From NCBI RefSeq assembly GCF_026230105.1, contig NC_079480.1, forward strand, positions 14,860,488-14,924,487: a stretch of 64,000 bases of DNA, read 5' to 3'. The stretch is from Diorhabda sublineata. Taxonomy: Eukaryota > Arthropoda > Insecta > Coleoptera > Chrysomelidae. Positions 1 through 12,059 of this stretch are shown here, one piece after another. The notes under the pieces were generated by a model. The model saw only the letters and a program-made list of their open reading frames with translations, ran no database searches and was not told the DNA's origin. Position 1 is the first letter of the stretch. Every line of letters starts with the position of its first letter. Made by a program: the position numbers and the translations under genes.

Positions 1-330
1 CCTCCAAATATAGTATTTGGTACAAGGAATAAGTTTAATTTTGATTTTCAATGAAATTGCATTAGTTTTAGTGTAATTATTTTTAGTTTTAATTATTTTA
101 CATCTCACTGAAATTTTAGTCTAAACGACTTTTATCAGTAATCATTTGAAAGGTCTTTTTAAGTTCTTTAATGACTTTATATAAGCTTTATAAGCTTCAT
201 TTTTGTTTATGACAATTTTTTCGATAAAATGCATCATTACAGTGTTATACGTGAAAAACTATTGAAAAATGCGATTTTTTTGACGAAAAATCTATAGCAT
301 CAAGCATACCCTGATAGGTGGGTAAGACGC

Positions 331-565
331 GGGAGTTTATTTATTTGGCCACCCAGATCTGCAGATCTAACTTGTTTTGATTTTCATTTGTGGGGCCGAA
401 TAAAAGATCTCGTTTACACCAACAGATGTCACGATAAGAGATGATATGATTGAAATAATACGACAGGCAGTAGGAAATATTTTAATGGTAGAAATTGAAA
501 CTGCTGTCCTATCCACCAATCAGCGACTGATTCAGCCTAATAGACGTTTAAAAAAAATGTCGTAG
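331..565 (+). pseudogene. Tc1/mariner (DDE_3-like) transposase C-terminal relic
   Basis: From about base 346 the + strand reads WPPRSADLTCFDFHLWGRIK, followed by DLVYT. This matches the end of the DDE catalytic domain in IS630/Tc1-mariner transposases of insects, usually WPPRSPDLTPLDFFLWG. After a -1/+1 type frame change a second piece follows with the helical tail (DDMIEIIRQAVGNI), ending at a stop near 565. The first Asp catalytic residues and the N-terminal helix-turn-helix are absent. It is a dead fragment of the same broad family as the relics at 29.3-30.0, 37.5-38.3 and 63.3-63.7 kb. Confidence 0.7.
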
Positions 566-2060
566 TGTTGATTCAGTTTACTTTCGAAAGATTTACTTGA
601 ACTATTAAGTTTCCATTCAAATCTTTCAAAACTAGTAACGCCCTCTATATAATTTGTTCCTTTTATATATTTTGAGTGTGATGAAATGAAATTTTTCATG
701 ATAAGAAGGGTTGGCCTTGATATAGGAATTTCTCCTCTGCAGAATTGGGGTTGTGGTTATATGTTTGTTATTGCAATAATACAGATTAAAAAAGAAAAAA
801 CGAACGACGAACGGTTCTTTCCAGGTTTGGAGATTAATTTGTGATGTTTTTCTTTAATTTTGAATAATTTTTTGTACTTTTAATTTGTATTTTGTTATCT
901 ATCTATGTTTCTGTTTTCAGTTTCCACTTCTATATAGAATATTAGTCTTGTATAAAATTATTTGGTATACTTTTTAGTGCAGTTCACGGCACTACTCACT
1001 CCACGTTCAGAATTAGTTAACAGCTCAATACTTTACAACGTAAAAAATGTATAATCATTCGCCAACTGAAATTGTAGTTTTCTTCTATGAATTTTATCTT
1101 TAGATTTTTCTATTTGTGTTTTTATGTAAACAATTTTTTGACTAAACTAAAAAAAAAGGTATCCATTAAAAATTAATTTCGAAAAGTCGGAATATAGTGA
1201 TTCCTATATGTGTTTCCTTTGTTTTTATTTTAATTAACTGTAAAATCATTGAAAATTACCTCGAGCGAATCCTTTTTACATTATTATTACAAAGTAATTC
1301 AATTGAACGTATCAAAAACTGGAAACTTCAAAAGCAAATAACTCCAAATTGGAATTGAGTGCTTTTATGTTGTTGTCAGAATAGTGAGTATACAAAACAA
1401 AATTAGTTTCAGAACACAAGTTGATCTGAAATAAATCAGATTCAGAGAATGGTTTTGACGATTTGAAAACGTTTTTATACATCTACGAGTATCAAAAATT
1501 TCTTTGAGATTTATTCGCTTTTAGGGAAATTCGCTACGAATTACCATAATGTTAAATCCGTTTTTACAAAAACTTAACCCTTATTATATAATGCTTCTAC
1601 AAATGTATACAGTGACTCATATTTTAAACCCTTGTGGCTACAAGGGAGAAAGGTACATTCTAGTAAGTAGTCCGCAACCTTAGCAGGTTCCAATTTTCCT
1701 TGGTAGCATTTTTCAATTTTAGTGATATCTTAATCTTCAAGCTCGTCACTTGAAGAGAGAATAGAAAAACTGTATTTTCAAAAATATATTACATCTCAAT
1801 TTATAATATGCATCGAGCATTTTTTTTTGGTAAGGTCAGAAGTTATCCTGAAAATTTTCAGTAATTTTGACAAAAGCTTCTCTTTCTTTTTCATTTGAAC
1901 GTTCAACTGGACACAAACCACAGAAATATCTTCCGAATAAGCGTTTGAACACCTCCACGTTTTTTACCGTTTGCTTCGATTTTTTCGAAAATCCTCTGGT
2001 CAAGGAAAAATAACAGTCGCTTATGTGATTGATAGATTCGTGCTATATCATTAGATCACT
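566..2060. other. no gene seen
   Basis: AT-rich DNA with short homopolymer runs and stops in all frames. I see no coding segment, RNA gene or clear repeat here. A short stretch near 565-610 resembles one at 52790-52840, which suggests a common dispersed repeat. Confidence 0.5.
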
Positions 2061-2064
2061 CAAG

Positions 2065-2130
2065 GGTTAGGTTAGGTTAGGTTAGGTTAGGTTAGGTTAG
2101 ATTAGGTTAGGTTAGGTTAGGTTAGGTTAG
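2065..2130 (+). repeat. interstitial TTAGG telomere-type repeat
   Basis: Thirteen consecutive TTAGG units run through this stretch, with a single G-to-A change at about 2101. TTAGG is the ancestral telomeric repeat of insects. Because unique sequence and a mariner lie on both sides, this is an interstitial tract rather than a chromosome end. A short degenerate echo occurs near 8949-8968 and a larger degenerate one, in the opposite orientation, at 53258-53395. Confidence 0.9.
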
Positions 2131-2235
2131 CTCCGAATATATGACTGAGGTTATTCAAATGTACTTTAGCCTCAGTAAATCGATTTTTGCGTTGGGGGCT
2201 TGGGAATTTAGAATTTATATTCTAGAAATTTTATA

Positions 2236-2902
2236 TTATGAGGGATGTTACTTAAGTTTTGTTATACGAGTGCTATTTGAGTTCGTGCAACGATTTTCTA
2301 TGACTTTGGATGTGGATTAAACCGTTCAAGAACGACAGTTGTGCCAGAGAAAAATCGATGCTATACGTAAACATCATGAGACATACTTTGAGATTGAGGC
2401 ATACCTGGTCATAAGTTCTATTCGCATGAACATTTGGACGACAAAAAGATTTGTTTTCATTAGATACCACATACAAAAAACGACTGTATGAGTCTTTCAA
2501 CTCGAACCAAATACAACAAAAGTTGTTCGCATACATTGAAGCAAATGATCGCCTGGAAAGACTGGACATTTTGAATGTTACACCGGTATTTGTTTGCCAG
2601 GAGTGTTCGAAAGAAACTAATCGCAGAAAACGAATCATTCTCCACTACGACATTGCGAGTTCTCACAGATCAGTTCAAATAGAAACGTTTTTGAACAGTT
2701 AAAACATCGAATTGATGGATCGTCCCTCGTATAATCGTTGTTTGGCATCCATTGATTTTTTTTTATTTCTGCAGATCAAATATTAACGTTTTTCTACACT
2801 TGAAGAAGCGGTTGATGCGTTCAAATCATATGTTTTTGAAAAGCCATATCAAATTCTGAAAATTTCATTTGTTTCTTTCAAATTTTAGTGGCAACCCTCG
2901 TA
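2236..2902 (+). mobile_element. internally deleted mariner element with both ends
   Basis: The left end (tatgagggatgttacttaag) and the reverse complement of the right end (tacgagggttgccac) form matching inverted repeats next to TA, as mariners have. Inside, the + strand shows broken mariner coding sequence: an IPH-like motif after the helix-turn-helix, then LHYDIASSHRSVQIETF, corresponding to the second catalytic block (family HHDNASSH), then RFSTLEEAVDAFKS-like sequence. The usual length is about 1.3 kb, so roughly half is missing, including the first catalytic Asp block. The same subfamily is found at 59.4-60.06 kb and supplied the 43.3-kb tandem array. Confidence 0.8.
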
Positions 2903-2998
2903 TTGATAATGGTTTACTTAATGCCACATACATAGTCTTTACATTCTCTATCATTTAACGTACAATGATTTATAGCTCACTACTGACCTTCAGGATTA

Positions 2999-4368
2999 TA
3001 CAGGGTGTCCCGTGACGAGTTAAAGCTATCTGTAAATGGCAAAATACTTATAGGAAAATCATGAAAATTTCTACGTTTAGGTTTTCGGATACGATTTTTT
3101 TAATTAAAATATTTTCAGAGATGGCCGATTTACGGTTCTACCAGAATTAATGTAACTTTGTTATTTTGAATAGAACACCCTGTAAATTAATACGTTTTTG
3201 AAATCTTCGTAAAATATAAGTATACTTTTGTCTGAGAACTTTTTTCGAAACATGCATACTTTTTGAGTTATTAATTTTTTTGTAAAAAATTTGACCCTGA
3301 TAAATTATTTTTTTACGAAAATACCCTCAAATATATGAAAATGGTTTCTGTTCCGTTGCCTTAAACAAGGTCAGACGTATTTGAATCTATGTTGAAAAAT
3401 TTTCCATTTTATACAGGGTGCGTATAAAAAGTGTTCATAGTTCAACTTCATAAATATCAAATTTCTCAATTATTTTGAATAGAACCACTCGGTTTTTTCT
3501 ATTTTAATGCATTCAGGGGTAAAGAATAAGGTAAATTCATGTTTACTTTCCTATACCTAAGCCTTACCGTTATCCAGATATTAAATTATTTCTGTAAACT
3601 TTTAGACATGCAGGTGCGGTCTAAATTTTATTTATTCGGGATTAAATTCAGATCGAGTTATTTTAACTATTTTCGAAATTATCAACAATTGACTAATGAC
3701 AGTTAAATAAGTGTCATTTATTCCAAAGTATACCAAAAGTATACATAGAAATTAAAACTTGTTGAAAAATACAATAATAATTTAAAACCTCAAATATCTC
3801 GGAGACGACTGAAAGTTGGAATAGGATTAGTGAATAAAATTTGATTTGATTTTTTTCACAGACCACAAGATAAAGAAAAATAATTGAACGCATTAAAATA
3901 GAAAAAAACCTGGTGGTTCTAGATAAAAAAATGAAGAAATTTGATATTTTTGACGTTAAACTTTGAACACTTTTTATACACACCCTGTATAAAATAAAAA
4001 ATTTTCAACGTAGATTAAAAATTTCTGACCTTGTTAAAAGCAACCCAATAGGGGTATCCTCGTAAAAAAATAATTTATAAGGGTCTGTAACAGTCAAATT
4101 ATTTACAAAAAAATCAATAACTCAAAAATTGTGCATGTTTCGGAAAACTTCTTAGACAAATGTATACTAAAATTTTACGTAGATTTCAAAAACGTTTTAA
4201 TATACAAAGTTATATTCGACTTCCGGTAGAACCGTAAATCGGCCATCTTTGAAAATATTTCAGTTAAAAAGATCATATCCGAAAACCCAAACGTAGAAAT
4301 TTTTATGATTTTACTATAAATATTTCGCCATATACAGATAGTTTTAACTTGTCGTGGGACACCTTGTA
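2999..4368. mobile_element. 1.37-kb foldback (long inverted repeat) element
   Basis: The left end (tacagggtgtcccgtgacga) is mirrored at the right end (reverse complement begins tacaaggtgtcccacgacaa). The complementarity continues inward through several hundred bases on each side, for example the block around 3120-3150 with 4228-4250. The loop lies near 3630-3740. No transposase is encoded. The TA at the left border hints at TA target duplication. A fragment of the left arm recurs at 43100-43195, so this is a dispersed family, probably non-autonomous. Confidence 0.8.
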
Positions 4369-4765
4369 TTGTATTTCGTATTGAATTATCAGGTTGAACT
4401 TTCCTGCGGTATATCGAAAGTTGAAAGTTACTTCCGAACTTACCGCTTCAGTTGAAACTTAAAATTTAACATTAATATGCATCAAACTCAAAGTTATCGT
4501 TTTATATATACGATTGTTTATTAATTTTATTATAATACAGAATATTGGAAACCATTCGATTTCTAGTAATAAATTTAGAGATTTTATCAATTCTATATAT
4601 CACAAAATTAGAATATGGAACATTAGAGAAAGAAATAAAATAAAAGAAAAGCAAATACAGGGAAACTATGTAACGCGAAAAAATCATCTTTTCTAATGAA
4701 ATACCCAATGAAATAATAGTAGAAATATATAAAATGGTAGTTGTACGAACGAAAGACACAGAAAA

Positions 4766-4960
4766 ATGACACCTAGAACGAAAATGAGATTCCTAGAAAC
4801 CAGAATAGGTAGAGCAAAAAACAGAAGAAGACAAAGGAAGACCTGGATGGACGAAATCTTTAAAGCGATTGATAGAGAAAAAAACTACATGAGGTATTAC
4901 CACAACCAGAACTACGGATGAACTGGAAAGAATGTACTTTGGGAATACGTATCAACTGTG
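4766..4960 (+). pseudogene. LINE reverse transcriptase C-terminal relic
   Basis: The + strand reads RFLETRIGRAKNRRRQRKTW followed by MDEIFKAIDREKN, and after a frame change RMNWKECT. Many insect RTE/jockey-like LINE ORF2 proteins end in a basic stretch of the form GRPRKTWMDEI followed by a tryptophan-containing tail. No reverse transcriptase core precedes it. Assigned from pattern only; the LINE clade is uncertain. Confidence 0.5.
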
Positions 4961-5394
4961 GAACTGTTTTGGTCGCGAATTTTATATGAAATTTGTGTTA
5001 ATCTGGCAATGTAATATAACTGATTAGGTGTGTTTGAATTTTGAATCTAGTTCAAGATCTCGAACGTTCACGGCTAGTTTTTCAAAATATTCCAAATATT
5101 TTTATACTCCAATTATATTACAAATTGTGCCAATATATTTGAAATAATATCAAAATAATAAAGGTAGACATTAATTCATGGATGTCGAGTGAACAAAATT
5201 TTTCAAATTTTTGGTTCTCGATAAATTTAGGTCAGGGACTGCTACTTTTTATTTATCATCAACAATCATAATAAACTCAACATTTCATAGAGAAACTAAA
5301 TTAAGAATGATGTTGAAACAACAAACCGGTTGGAAAATAATTAAGACTAAATTATTATTAAATGAGAAATAAAAAATCTATTTTACTAGTGAAT

Positions 5395-5808
5395 AGTATT
5401 TTCAAAAAACATTCAAGGCATAACAAAATCCAAATAATTTTCTTCTCCAAATAACCATTATTCAACAGAAAATGATCCGAGGGAGGTGAATCTGGCCAAG
5501 GGTGCATGAGGTGGCAATTCAAACTTTAACTCATCAATTTTGATCAATTTCTTCTTTTTCAAGATGTCGCCAATGGAAATTACCCCACGCGCATCCCATG
5601 AAACCAACTCTATGACCATACCTACAGATGGAACGATCTTTGCCTTATTTGGAGCAGAGCAAATTCACTAAAACGTTCTCTATTGATGGTTCCAGCGTGG
5701 CGTCTTCAAAATTGAAACTTGTTGTAGAGATTATTCATTTTCTAATACAGTAGCAACTACTGCCATCTCTAGGTCAGGTCATGTACTTCCGGGACCATCC
5801 TCCACCTA
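5395..5808 (-). mobile_element. internally deleted mariner relic
   Basis: On the minus strand the 5' end carries the sequence shared by several mariners here (ggatggtcccggaagtac, then gacctgacctagagatggc). The reading continues as VPSVGMVIELVSWDARGVIS (family: GKVMASVFWDARGI), and jumps to KIDELKFELPPHAP and SPPSDHFLL (family: ELLPHPPYSPDLAPSDYFLF). The region between the first and second catalytic blocks is deleted and there are stops. Non-functional. Confidence 0.75.
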
Positions 5809-7530
5809 ATATTTTATAAATGAACATATTTCCAGCTCTGTAGTAGTGAATAAAGGAATAAACGAAAATTTTTGCTTCATCAAATATTTCTTTTAAAATT
5901 CCAATAGTGGACACGTCTTCAAATTGTGATATGTATCAAACTAAAGAAGCTGAAGCTGAAAAAAAGGAGAAGAAAAAAAAAACTAACAGAACTCCAGGTA
6001 ACAGCATGAAAAGTTCATATTTCTAAGGATGCAAATGAGAAATTGACCAAAATTGATAGTTCTTTATTAGTAGTAACGTTTGACCTTCAACAATGTTTGT
6101 CTAAACTTCGTCTATCTTGTAGTCACGCTTTTTATTAAAGAAACCTTTTGTCATTTAACTTGACTATACATGATTGGAAAAAAAAATGAATACAGCTACT
6201 AGTCCAAAAAATAATGGCTAAAAATCAAAGAAGGTTGTCAGAATTTGAAGGAAATAAATTCGTAGTCTGGTAGAACATTTAATATGATCTACCAATTTAC
6301 TCAGTTTTCATAGATCTTTCAATAACTCACGATACTGTCAATAGAAATTATTTGTTCATCATTAGGAACAACCTTAACATCAAAAAAAGTCTTACCAAAA
6401 TGAAAGATAATATAAAAACGAATATAAAGACAAAATTGGTTTGAAAAGGTCAGGGACACTAACAATGTAAAAATCCTTTCAACATCTGAAAACGAGCTCA
6501 AGGAAAATTGTAGATCCTTCAACTTAGATCGAAGTTTATAATAATGACAACACCACAAATGAAACGAGCAATTAGAAGTTTGTCCATACAACTGAACTAA
6601 GAACGAGTTCAAAGTTATGTATATTTTGGGATGGTATTGAAGACGACGGTGAAGAGGCGTTAGATATATATGGTAAAGGAAAATATTCAGAAGGATACTA
6701 TGAGGTGAAAAAGAGAGAGAGAGGCTACGAAGAGCAGATAATGGAATAAGGAATCTATCCAGAAGAATATAGTGGCTGGTCACACATATAAAGAAGCAAC
6801 AAAACAAATGATGGAACTAAGAAAGAGAAGAATTCAGGACTGGAAAATGGAAAAGCAAAGTAAAAAATATGAGGCCACTTTTTTTTCTCATGTTCTGTAT
6901 AATCTCGGCTGCCTTATCATTATTTTGCTATTTATTGCTGCGATCAATTCCTCTTCAATTATTATCACTTCCTTCTTTTTCATTTTCTTGGCTTCTCCAT
7001 CTTCTTTCTATTTTTGTTCTTCTTTCAAAATATTCTCTACCTTTTGGTTGCCTTTATGAGTACGAACAGAACTAGGAAGTTGAAGGTGACATCCAGGAGG
7101 TCTACAGAGATGTTTATGAAAAACAAACTCGTTTGATTTAAATCGATGGTTACCGCGTGGTTTAGCTGGCTGCTTCGCAGTTATTCAAGGGTGGAACTTT
7201 CTCGCTTCTTCTATTTATTGGGTGGACTGAAAACCGCTTGTTTGGTAGATGTTCTATAATCCACAACTTAGCTGCTGCTGATATTACACCACTATCAAAC
7301 AACATTGTACAAAATACAAGATTTTTTATTTTGAATAAAACGTACAATGACTCTCTAATGATTTGAGCTGTGCTCACAGCGCGGGTGCAGTGGACATCCA
7401 CCAAGATCTTTGAATACTTTGTAGAAGTGGTTGAGTCCATTGAAATGTTACAATTTCAGGATTTGTGGAGTCGTCACCCTTGTATTTCGGCCGCCATCTT
7501 GGAAACTGGGGTGCAAACATCTTTTTTCGC
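5809..7530. other. no supported gene
   Basis: No recognisable coding region. Long open stretches exist on the minus strand at 6319-6807 but their translation is a low-complexity, AT-driven Phe/Leu/Ser mix without motifs. The opposite strand is purine rich (6660-6860), which explains the absence of stops. Confidence 0.5.
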
Positions 7531-8090
7531 GATATCTCAAAAACTATGCGTCTTACAAAAAATTCGTGACAACCTAATTTGTTACAAACTGTTTTTTCTA
7601 CAAATGTGTTTATGTAACTTTTTGCTCTAAATTTGAAATTAAAGAAGTTATAAGCAAAAAAGTGAGAAAACTTTTATAAAAATTTTCTTTTTTGCCCTAT
7701 AACTTTTTTCATACACAGAAAAAATTACTTGGTTTAAAAAAATTTTTTTTAGAATATATTTACAATGAAAAAAATTCTCTCATGAGCATTGACGAACCCT
7801 GTAAACTTTTGAAGTGCTGTAACAGCGTTTTAAATGAATGAAGTTCAAAAAAAATATAGAAAAAAACTTTTCTCAAAAAATCATCTACAAGGTTAATCTG
7901 AAGTTATTTTTTTTTTGAAAAAATGTATGAAAAAAAGTTATAGAGCAAAATTTTCTCACTTTTTTGCTTATAATTTCTTTAATTTCAAATTTAGAACAAA
8001 AAGTTATATGAACATATTTGTGGACAAAACAATTTGCAACAAATTATGTCTTCACGAATTTTTTGTAAGACGCATAGTTTTTGAGATATC
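7531..8090. repeat. foldback palindrome, ~560 bp
   Basis: The left arm (gatatctcaaaaactatgcg, then tcttac) is mirrored by the right arm (gtaagacgcatagtttttga, then gatatc). Complementarity extends about 170 bp inward on both sides, and the loop is around 7740-7870. No protein is encoded. Ends resembling ggggtg/ccccac lie just outside, which may be the true termini. Confidence 0.75.
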
Positions 8091-10090
8091 GACCCCCCAC
8101 ATACTTGAGATTTAAAAGTCGATCCATCAAATATTCATTCAATCGATTTGCTATCCAGATGAGAGTTTTAGATAAAATATTTTACGTTTGAATTGATGTT
8201 TTTCGAGAAAATTTTTCAAAAAAATTAATTTATGCGTTATATATATAACGTAAACATATTTTTTAACTAGACTAGTGTTTATTTATACATCAACAACAGT
8301 ATAAATACGACAAGTTTTATTTATATCGGATCTAAATTTTACTTTTAGCGTACGGTTAAAATTAGATCGAAATTCTAAAAATAAATGGACATTATTGCAC
8401 CTTGGTACATTCATTTGTTTATTCGTAGTATACATAAAACGAGAATTTCTTGGAAAGTGACTAAATGTTCCAGATGCTTTTGAAAATGTAGATTCAGGGG
8501 AAAGTTGATCACACAGAAGCGAGCACGTCTCTAATTGGAAACCGTTTCCATCATTATTCAAAAACCTCCTTCATAAAGTTTGGTAATGCACAAAAATATA
8601 CAGGGTGGTCGTTAAATCTACAGAACTATAATCAAAATTAGGAAAAAAATAAATAATCGTATTCGAAAGCTATTATCTATAGTCTGTATGACATTTGACG
8701 TCTCTTGGGCACACTAACACTCATTTTATTCATAACTCTTAATATTCGGACATCTTAGTATTGAAGAAAATTTTTTTCTAATGATTTAACTTCTTTAATA
8801 TTCGATGGAAGCTCAGGCTTATTCGTCTCATCTTTTTGACATTTCCCAAGTTGATTTCCTATGAAAAACCTCTCAAATACTTAAACTCTCGCTCAATACA
8901 AGAAGTTGAATAGATACAAAGTCCCGCATGTTAAAAATAGAACTTTTAGGTTAGGTTACGTTAGGCTAGAGCTTTTAGAACTTTTAGTGCAGTTTCTGAA
9001 AAACACTAGTTGTATTTTGAGGAAGAAATATCAGCTCTAAGCTTTCTAAGTTTTTAAGGACTAATATAAACGAGTTATCAGCAAGAAGTCTTGACTTCAT
9101 TCTAGCTTCATACAACATCGGATATTTTACAATTTTCCAAGAACACCTTGGATGTTTGGATCAGCCTAACACAATCATAAACGACAATAAAATGTTTAAA
9201 GACATTACAACCTACCGGTATAACTAGACGTGTCTTTTTAGCAACGTAGAACGGTGAATTCTGAATGGAACATCAGCATTTGTTTACCAAAAGTTTTCGT
9301 AAGAATCAGGGAAACCAATCGCCACGGCAATGCGAGTTGTCTTACAACAGTTAGAGCAAAAATGTTTTTTAACAGTTAAAAATGATTGTTCCAGGCGCGT
9401 TCGTTGCTCTTAATGGAGAATTCTTACAAAAACAATCAAAGTTATTGTTTTTATTTATCTATTCCCAAGGTTAAGTAGCAACCTTCGTAGATCTGCTAGC
9501 ACTTAAACGAAAAATATTCCAAAAGGTTGATGAAGTAAGTTAGACGAAGGTAAAGATGTGACAATGGATCAGTGGTAATTAGAGCTTGCGCGCTTTTTAC
9601 CAAAAATGAAATAATGAAAAAAAAAAACGGTTGGTAAATTATTATCTAATACATCTGCTGTTTAAACAAGGTTTATTCCAATCTATAATTGTTAAAAGAG
9701 ATATAAATAGAAAACGGAATACATGATGATGAAGAACGAAGAGATTACTAGGAAACTATAGTAGAAAAAATTGTGTGTTGTAATAATAAATTATTATTTT
9801 TATTACGCATGTTGTTTATAATATATAATAAATTGTTTGAAATCAGTTGCATGAATGAATCAATAAGAATAGAAGAAAATATGAAAGCCAAAATGGGAAC
9901 CAACAATCGATAACGGTCACAGCATGTGAAGAAGTTGATGATTTCAGTTCAACTTCTAATGTAATTGAAAATCGAATTATGATATGAGAATGTTTGTAAT
10001 CATCGATATTTTCTTATTTTTATGGTGAATTGAAACGTAAATTGGTTCATAATTAATAGTAGACGTTACTCACTTCCCTCGGACAACAGT
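8091..10090. other. no supported gene; short telomere-like echo
   Basis: AT-rich. A short degenerate TTAGG cluster (ggttaggttacgttaggc) sits at about 8949-8968, and a tacagggtgg motif at 8600 resembles foldback element ends. A 92-codon minus-strand open frame at 8283-8561 has no motif and its phase was not shown to fit the host gene. Confidence 0.45.
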
Positions 10091-10193
10091 TTTCGTGTTC
10101 AATAGAAAATTACGAGGCGTGTTTACGAAACGAGTTTGTGACAGTTTTTTAGGTCGTTGTACGGTAACATCTGGCAAAATTTTATTTCTACAA

Positions 10194-10210
10194 CCTGGAT
10201 TCGAACCAGG
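10194..10210 (-). other. tRNA T-arm / pol III B-box-like hairpin
   Basis: The minus strand reads cctggttcgaatccagg, a 5-bp stem with a 7-base TTCGAAT loop. This is exactly the form of a tRNA T-arm and contains the RNA polymerase III B-box consensus GGTTCGAATCC. I could not find the matching acceptor, D and anticodon arms, so it is not a complete tRNA. A tRNA-derived SINE remnant or chance are both possible. Confidence 0.4.
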
Positions 10211-10576
10211 TTACGTCATGTGGTATCTTAAAATGATTTTTCGTAGAAAAAAACGTGACTTGTTATTTCTAGTTACGAAATAAATTATAACTTTCGGGGT
10301 AATTCTCGAAGGTAATAAGTGCGGAACCAATAGGTGTCTAGAATGAGGAAGTATATTTTTTTAGTTCATTTTAGTTCAACGTTCAACGATCATCTATACA
10401 GTGTGCTTACTAGAAAATAAAAAACGTTCCGTGGAAGTTCAGTTAATGATCCATAAAAGACGTGCAAAGGAATTTTAGGACAAAATTTCATCAGTTCAAG
10501 ATCTTTGTAAGGAACAAGATGTTGCAGCTGTAACATTTGAGTTTATACAAAATCTACCATTGTCTCACATAATAAA

Positions 10577-11235
10577 CCATTTTTACGAACTCGTCCGTAA
10601 CATAAACCACGAAGCCGGTCATGTCCACTTAAATCTGTGGTTTATTTTGTTAGAAAGATAATATTTTCTATTTTAAAACATTTGAAGTGTACAATTGAGA
10701 AGGGCACTTGACCCTATCGCGAAAAATAATTGTCATCACAGAATTCATAAGTATCCGAAGGAAAACGCTGGAAATTATATGGTTATTCAAAAGACTTTTG
10801 CAGTGAGACAAACTGGAGAGAATTAGACATAATTGGAGTTTTAGTGAAATTTATTAGTGTAATGAATCATTTTTTACGATCTCGTCCATAATATGGACCA
10901 CGAAGCCGTTCATGTCCGTTTATATCTGTGGTTTATGTTATTATAAAGATAATATTTTCTATCTAGAGACATTCAAAGTGTACAATTATGAAGGCGTTTG
11001 ACTGTGACGCGAAAAGTAATTGTCATGAGGATTTCGATTAACAAAATTCATAAGTGTCCGAGAGAAAAAAATTGTAGACTGTTGCAGTTAGAAAAACTGG
11101 ACAATAAAGCATTGGAGTTTCAGTGAAATTTTTTAGTGTGATGAACTAATTTTTTCACGATCTTGTGCATAACATGGACCGTGAAGCCGGTCCTGTCCGG
11201 TTATAATGGAAGAGTCTAAAATTTGATGAATGCGC
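10577..11235. repeat. ~286-bp tandem repeat, about 2.3 copies
   Basis: Three copies of a block with the core accacgaagccggtcatgtc occur with anchors at 10611, 10902 and 11183 (spacings 291 and 281). The bases following each anchor, including a gtacaattatgaaggc-like segment, are also shared. The last copy stops after tgtccggttataatgg, a phrase with a diverged echo near 40385. Function unknown; it is non-coding. Confidence 0.75.
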
Positions 11236-11701
11236 TGGATCGTTGATATTATCTTATTTACATTTATTTATCAGTATTTTTCCATACGTTATCATTCGTT
11301 TTCACCAAATGACCGTGATTTTGGAGTCATAAAAAATTGTTCGAAAGCATGAGAATACGTCGTAGGAGAATACATTGATTTGGTTTTGAATTCCAGCTCA
11401 TCATATACAATCATAGAGCTAAAAACAGAAGATGTTTCAGAATATAAGAAATGATGGCCAACTTTGTACAGTCCCCAAAAGACCAGAAAAAATCAATCGA
11501 CATACTTGAGTTTCCAGTATGATTCAGATCGGAAAGGAATTTATTTATTGATCGATTAAACATTCCTTCTCATAAAAAAACAACAACAAATTCTTTTTCA
11601 TTTTCATCAACCAAACCTCATGATTTGAAAGTGCCCATCAATAAAAAGAAAATAGCCGCGTGGGCCGTTGACCTTTCACGTTCTGTTACTAGTGACCGTT
11701 T

Positions 11702-12058
11702 TTGCTAGCTGCTCCGTTTTTTTATGATGGCACAGACCGTCGACAGACAATTGATCAACTGTCTGAAATCAGTAGAATATCTTGGAGCTCGGTTCAGCAT
11801 ACAAATGACTGGTTCTTCCACCATGAAAACGCATCTGCACACTCAGTCATCACTGTTAGCCAGTTTTTGGTTGAAAATAACATGGTTCCGCTGCCCCACG
11901 CACCTTACTCGCCTGACCTGGCTCCGTGCGACTTTTTCTTGTTTCCACGCATGAAAAGGGACACGAAAGGACTGCGATTTGAAAACATTGAAGACATCAA
12001 GAAAAGAACGAGACAGGAGCTTGCAGCCATCTTTAAAGATGAGTTCAAACACAGATGA
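11702..12058 (+). pseudogene. mariner transposase, helix-turn-helix fused to DDE end
   Basis: An open frame of 118 codons reads DRRQTIDQLSEISRISWSSV (family second helix-turn-helix), then jumps straight to WFFHHENASAHS (second catalytic Asp block; family HHDNAPAH, with Asp replaced by Glu here) and to LPHAPYSPDLAPCDFFLFP (third block, YSPDLAPCDFFLFP intact). The first catalytic block (DE(S/T)W region, about 120 residues) is missing, so it is inactive despite being open. A related short piece lies at 39440-39535. Confidence 0.8.
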
Positions 12059-12059
12059 C

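Noticed and set aside
6319..6807. 162-codon minus-strand open frame rich in Phe, Leu and Ser, looking like membrane segments
   Set aside because: The opposite strand is purine-rich and the composition alone yields hydrophobic residues; no motif, start signal or splice evidence.
8283..8561. 92-codon minus-strand frame considered as a further exon of the host gene
   Set aside because: No clear acceptor gives the phase required after the 15284-15588 exon, and the composition is AT-driven.
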